A stretch of DNA of 34,304 bases from an uncultured Oscillospiraceae bacterium (lineage in GTDB: Bacteria > Bacillota > Clostridia > Oscillospirales > Ruminococcaceae). Location of the stretch: assembly GCA_949741215.1 (NCBI GenBank), contig CATJLA010000108.1, forward strand, positions 1 to 34,304, read 5' to 3'. Positions within the stretch are counted from its first letter, which is position 1; every line of letters starts with the position of its first letter. This document shows positions 32,065 through 34,304 of this stretch, one piece after another. The position numbers and the translations under genes are program-made. Below the pieces are notes generated by a model. That model was given only the letters and a program-made list of their open reading frames with translations. It did no database searches and was not told the DNA's origin.

Positions 32065-32106
32065 CGCGCCGCCTTACCGGCGCGTACCAACCCTATTCAC
32101 TATTCC
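32065..32106 (-). repeat. Short repeat element, copy 2 (GGAATAGTGAATAG plus hairpin)
   Basis: The 14 bases GGAATAGTGAATAG (32093-32106) are followed on the minus strand by GGTTGGTA, a perfect hairpin CGCGCCG/CGGCGCG (32065-32071 with 32078-32084) and GATTGGAATG. The layout matches the element at 6194-6234, though the hairpin sequence differs. Confidence 0.5.
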
Positions 32107-32122
32107 CTCTTCCTTCTTCCCT

Positions 32123-32149
32123 GCGGAAGTGTTCCGAATACACTTCCGC
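32123..32149 (-). terminator. Hairpin after the response regulator gene
   Basis: A perfect 9-bp stem, GCGGAAGTG (32123-32131) with CACTTCCGC (32141-32149), starts right after the stop codon. It lacks a T-run on the minus strand, so it may protect the RNA end rather than terminate. Confidence 0.5.
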
Positions 32150-33745
32150 CTATATGTTTTTGAATTGCAGCGGAGAGTATCCAGTATATTTTTTGAAGCA
32201 CAGGCTAAAGTACTGAGGATTACTGTACCCTACCATCCGGGCAATTTCGTAAGCCTTCAGGTTGGTATTCCGCAGCAGCTCCTTGGATTTGTTCATCCGA
32301 GTTTCGGTAAGGTAATCGGTAAAATTGATATTCTTCTCCTTTTTGAAAATGGTACTGAAGTAAGAGGAGCTGATGTGCACCTTCTGCGCTACGTCCTGAA
32401 GGGAAAGATCCTCGTTGCCATAGTTTTCCTCAATGTAGGCGATAGCCTGGTCCACAATCTCCTTCTGCTGGCTGATTCGCTGCTCGTTAATGCCTCTGGC
32501 GATCTCATGCACCAGCTTTTCCAGCACCTGGAAGATGTCATCCAGAGTAGGCAGGCCCATAATGCTATTGGCAATGCTGTAAAACCGTTCCACCTTGTTT
32601 TCATAATCCGGCTGTGCCCAGTTTTCCGCCTCTTTGATCATCAGCACCGCAATTTCAATGCCTACCAGACGCATTTTCTCCAAGGTAACGTTTTTTTGTT
32701 CCAGCACACTGCATCGGATTTTCTCCAACGTAGTCAGAGTTTCCTCCACCATGCCCAGCTTTACTGACGCCACCAGCTCCTTCTCCAAATCGGAGATGTT
32801 AATGCTGTCCCGCCGGCCGGGCAGGTGAATATCCTGGATGGAAATAATCCGGTTTTTGCCCACAATATGCCGGTATCCCACTGCAGACTGCGCCTCGCTG
32901 TAGGACTTGGCGAGCCCCTTAAAGCCCTCCCGGATTCTGCCCACCCCTACCGTTACAGTGCTTTGAAAGTGATCCGCTGCCATCTGGCAAAGCTCATCGC
33001 CCCGGTGGTAGATGGTTTTTACAGCCTGCTCCTCGCCCCCTTCCGGCACGTTGACGATCAGCGCAAAGGCATCGCCCCCCAAATCGCAGGAAACCACCCG
33101 GAAATCCTTGCCAAACAGGCTTTCCGCCATATTCAGGGCGCCGCATTTCAGCAGCTCCTTTTCCATCACCTTGCTACCGTCCTGGCGGTTAAAGTAGTCG
33201 TCAACCTTGATATCCAGCACCACAAACCTGTCATCCTTTAAGGGGATTTCCAGAAAATTCAGCTCCGATTCAATCTCCTGCTCCGGAATTTTGGACCGCA
33301 ACAGCCGGTAGATAAAGTTATGCCGCAGCACCGGCAGGCTTTCGGTAATCTGGCGGGCCAGCTTCTGCTCCGCCTCAATCTGGCGTTCCACTCGGCGCAC
33401 CACTTTTCCCAAAATCTCCTTGTTCACCGGCTTGGAGAGGTATTTTTCCACCTTTAAGGTAATTGCCCGCTGGGCGTACTTAAACTCCTCATAGCCGGAC
33501 ATCATAATAAACTTGCAGCTAAACCCCCGGGTTTTGGCTTCTTTTACCATCTCCAGGCCGTCCATCTCCGGCATACGGATATCCGAGATTACAATATCCG
33601 GGTTTTCCCGCTCCATCAGCTCCAAGCCCTCCACACCGGTGGCAGCGGTACCAACAATTTCGCAGTCCAGCTCCTCCCACTTCATGTTCTGGAGCAGCCC
33701 TCGCCGGATGATGCTTTCGTCGTCAATAATTGCAACCTTATACAT
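32150..33745 (-). CDS. Response regulator with AraC-type DNA-binding domain (YesN family)
   Basis: 531 residues. The N-terminal receiver domain (about 1-120) has VAIIDDESIIRRG with the acidic pocket, PDIVISDIRMPEMDG with the phosphorylated aspartate near 55, MMSGY and YLSKPV. The middle region (about 150-410) is helical and undefined. The C-terminus (about 430-528) has two helix-turn-helix units (LSLQDVAQKVHISSSYFSTIFKKE and NLKAYEIARMVGYSNPQYFSLCFKKYTGYSP). YesN-type regulators usually pair with a YesM sensor kinase next door and control sugar ABC transporters and glycosidases. No kinase is adjacent here. The ATG at 33745 has AGGGAG 8 nt upstream. Confidence 0.92.
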   Translation of the reverse strand: MYKVAIIDDESIIRRGLLQNMKWEELDCEIVGTAATGVEGLELMERENPDIVISDIRMPEMDGLEMVKEAKTRGFSCKFIMMSGYEEFKYAQRAITLKVEKYLSKPVNKEILGKVVRRVERQIEAEQKLARQITESLPVLRHNFIYRLLRSKIPEQEIESELNFLEIPLKDDRFVVLDIKVDDYFNRQDGSKVMEKELLKCGALNMAESLFGKDFRVVSCDLGGDAFALIVNVPEGGEEQAVKTIYHRGDELCQMAADHFQSTVTVGVGRIREGFKGLAKSYSEAQSAVGYRHIVGKNRIISIQDIHLPGRRDSINISDLEKELVASVKLGMVEETLTTLEKIRCSVLEQKNVTLEKMRLVGIEIAVLMIKEAENWAQPDYENKVERFYSIANSIMGLPTLDDIFQVLEKLVHEIARGINEQRISQQKEIVDQAIAYIEENYGNEDLSLQDVAQKVHISSSYFSTIFKKEKNINFTDYLTETRMNKSKELLRNTNLKAYEIARMVGYSNPQYFSLCFKKYTGYSPLQFKNI

Positions 33746-33819
33746 CCATTTTACTCCCTTTACAGCATTCCCTGTCTCCGGGTATTTTTATTTCCGCCCT
33801 TTTGGCGGTATACATTTTA

Positions 33820-33848
33820 ATTATAGCACAATTCCCCGCCTGCAACAA
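33820..33848 (-). promoter_or_regulatory. Promoter of the response regulator gene
   Basis: TTGTTG (33843-33848), 17 nt, TATAAT (33820-33825) with an extended TG on the minus strand. A small hairpin CCGCC-CTTTT-GGCGG lies in the leader. Confidence 0.6.
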
Positions 33849-33930
33849 CTGTTTTCCCTGGCCGCCACCCGCCAAAATCACAGGACATGACAGCATCTCT
33901 ATGATTCGGTGCACCCTGGAAGGCCTCCCC

Positions 33931-33986
33931 GGCGACCCATGCGCCTGCTTTGATCCTTCCGGAAAGCTTTTGGGCGACCCATGCGC
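33931..33986. repeat. Direct repeat GGCGACCCATGCGC (two copies)
   Basis: Identical 14-mers at 33931-33944 and 33973-33986, 42 bp apart, in the gene-free gap between two divergent promoters. The second copy is followed by TTATGTCGCCC. I see no gene in 33849-34111. Confidence 0.6.
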
Positions 33987-34111
33987 TTATGTCGCCCGCC
34001 AACAAAGCAAAAACATACCCGCAAGCCCTTTTTCGGCCTTGGGAACAGGCGCTTGTCAGCGCCGGAAAATCGGCTGTTACGTCCCACAAAAAGAAAAACA
34101 GCGGTTTGAGA

Positions 34112-34141
34112 TTGACTTTCCAACTTGTTGTGGATTATACT
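34112..34141 (+). promoter_or_regulatory. Promoter of the ribonuclease Z gene
   Basis: TTGACT (34112-34117), 18 nt, TATACT (34136-34141). RNA would start about 30 nt before the ATG at 34179. Confidence 0.75.
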
Positions 34142-34178
34142 AAAAATACCTGATTTTAACGAAAGGAGTGCTACCGCA

Positions 34179-34304
34179 ATGGACGTTTGTTTACTTGGCA
34201 CCGGCGGTATGATGCCCTTGCCTGGCCGCTGGCTTACCTCCTGCTGGGTGGAGCATAACGGCAAGGCCTTACTGATCGACTGCGGAGAAGGCACCCAGAT
34301 TGCC
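34179..34304 (+). CDS. rnz: Ribonuclease Z (5' part only; runs off the window)
   Basis: The first 42 codons read [18 protein letters not shown] and then [12 protein letters not shown]. This is the start of the tRNase Z beta-lactamase fold as found in Clostridia (LGTGGMxPLPxRxLTS, LIDCGEGTQ). The enzyme trims tRNA 3' ends, which fits the tRNA-Ala gene here lacking an encoded CCA. The metal-binding HxHxDH motif lies beyond the window. AAAGGAG is 10 nt before the ATG. Confidence 0.85.
   Translation, partial: MDVCLLGTGGMMPLPGRWLTSCWVEHNGKALLIDCGEGTQIA

Noticed and set aside
33817-34089. 90-codon frame on the minus strand near the end
   Set aside because: No ribosome binding site, low-quality composition, and it covers the response regulator promoter and the direct repeat.

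Overview
The window looks like a stretch of chromosome from an anaerobic, fermentative Firmicute of the class Clostridia, probably the Oscillospirales/Ruminococcaceae side. The evidence is a GC-rich (by eye about 55%) genome with strong AGGAGG ribosome binding sites, TTGACA/TATAAT promoters and U-tailed terminators, together with FakA, HPr, L-lactate dehydrogenase, a sodium-pump decarboxylase beta subunit, malic enzyme and a YesN-type regulator. A perfect parS palindrome (7160-7181) and a near-perfect one (14760-14781) suggest the region lies fairly close to the replication origin. No prophage, CRISPR array or complete transposon is visible. Mobile or decayed DNA is limited to one stand-alone serine recombinase, one esterase remnant and several families of short repeats.

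Layout. 1-2.1 kb: the 5' end of an alginate-lyase-family gene, then fakA. 2.5-4.3 kb: a HAD phosphatase, a GNAT acetyltransferase and a HIT protein. 4.5-6.0 kb: a small OadG-like protein and OadB, behind a leader that looks like a yybP-ykoY-type riboswitch with a mutually exclusive terminator. 6.2-7.4 kb: the serine recombinase, a nested inverted-repeat structure and parS. 7.5-9.0 kb: purC and a tannase-like esterase fragment. 9.0-11.4 kb: a four-gene minus-strand operon (YhcH/YiaL family, GNAT, DivIVA-like, NifX/NifB-like). 11.5-14.7 kb: ldh and an Lsa-like ABC-F gene with a 365-nt leader holding a 6-codon ORF and a terminator. 14.8-16.9 kb: a DEAD-box RNA helicase. 17-22 kb: a GH106-like and a GH2 glycosidase in one operon. 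22-23.5 kb: a four-helix-bundle protein, tRNA-Ala(GGC) and a HAD hydrolase. 23.6-30.5 kb, all on the plus strand: rimM-trmD, HPr, uvrC, a more AT-rich nucleotidyltransferase, rsmD, coaD and a coiled-coil protein. 30.7-34.3 kb: malic enzyme, a YesN-type response regulator and the 5' end of ribonuclease Z.

How the genes may work together. The alginate-lyase-like protein, GH106-like enzyme, GH2 enzyme and YhcH protein point to use of plant or mucosal polysaccharides. HPr and the YesN regulator are plausible control points, and LDH, malic enzyme and the sodium-pump decarboxylase handle pyruvate, malate and oxaloacetate. The rest is housekeeping: translation and RNA modification (rimM, trmD, rsmD, rnz), DNA repair (uvrC), CoA synthesis (coaD) and purine synthesis (purC).

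Gene-free stretches over 300 bases. 2134-2514 has only a candidate fakA promoter. 5784-6364 has the riboswitch leader and a short repeat element. 6956-7465 has the nested inverted repeats, parS and a terminator. 14271-14999 has two regulatory leaders and the parS variant. 24992-25423 has two promoters. 30436-30737 has two terminators and a repeat. 33746-34178 has two divergent promoters and a direct repeat. A short motif, GGGACGT with the partial extension (A/G/C)A(G/C)NGC, recurs about twenty times across the window, mostly in gene-free DNA, and no annotated feature explains it.
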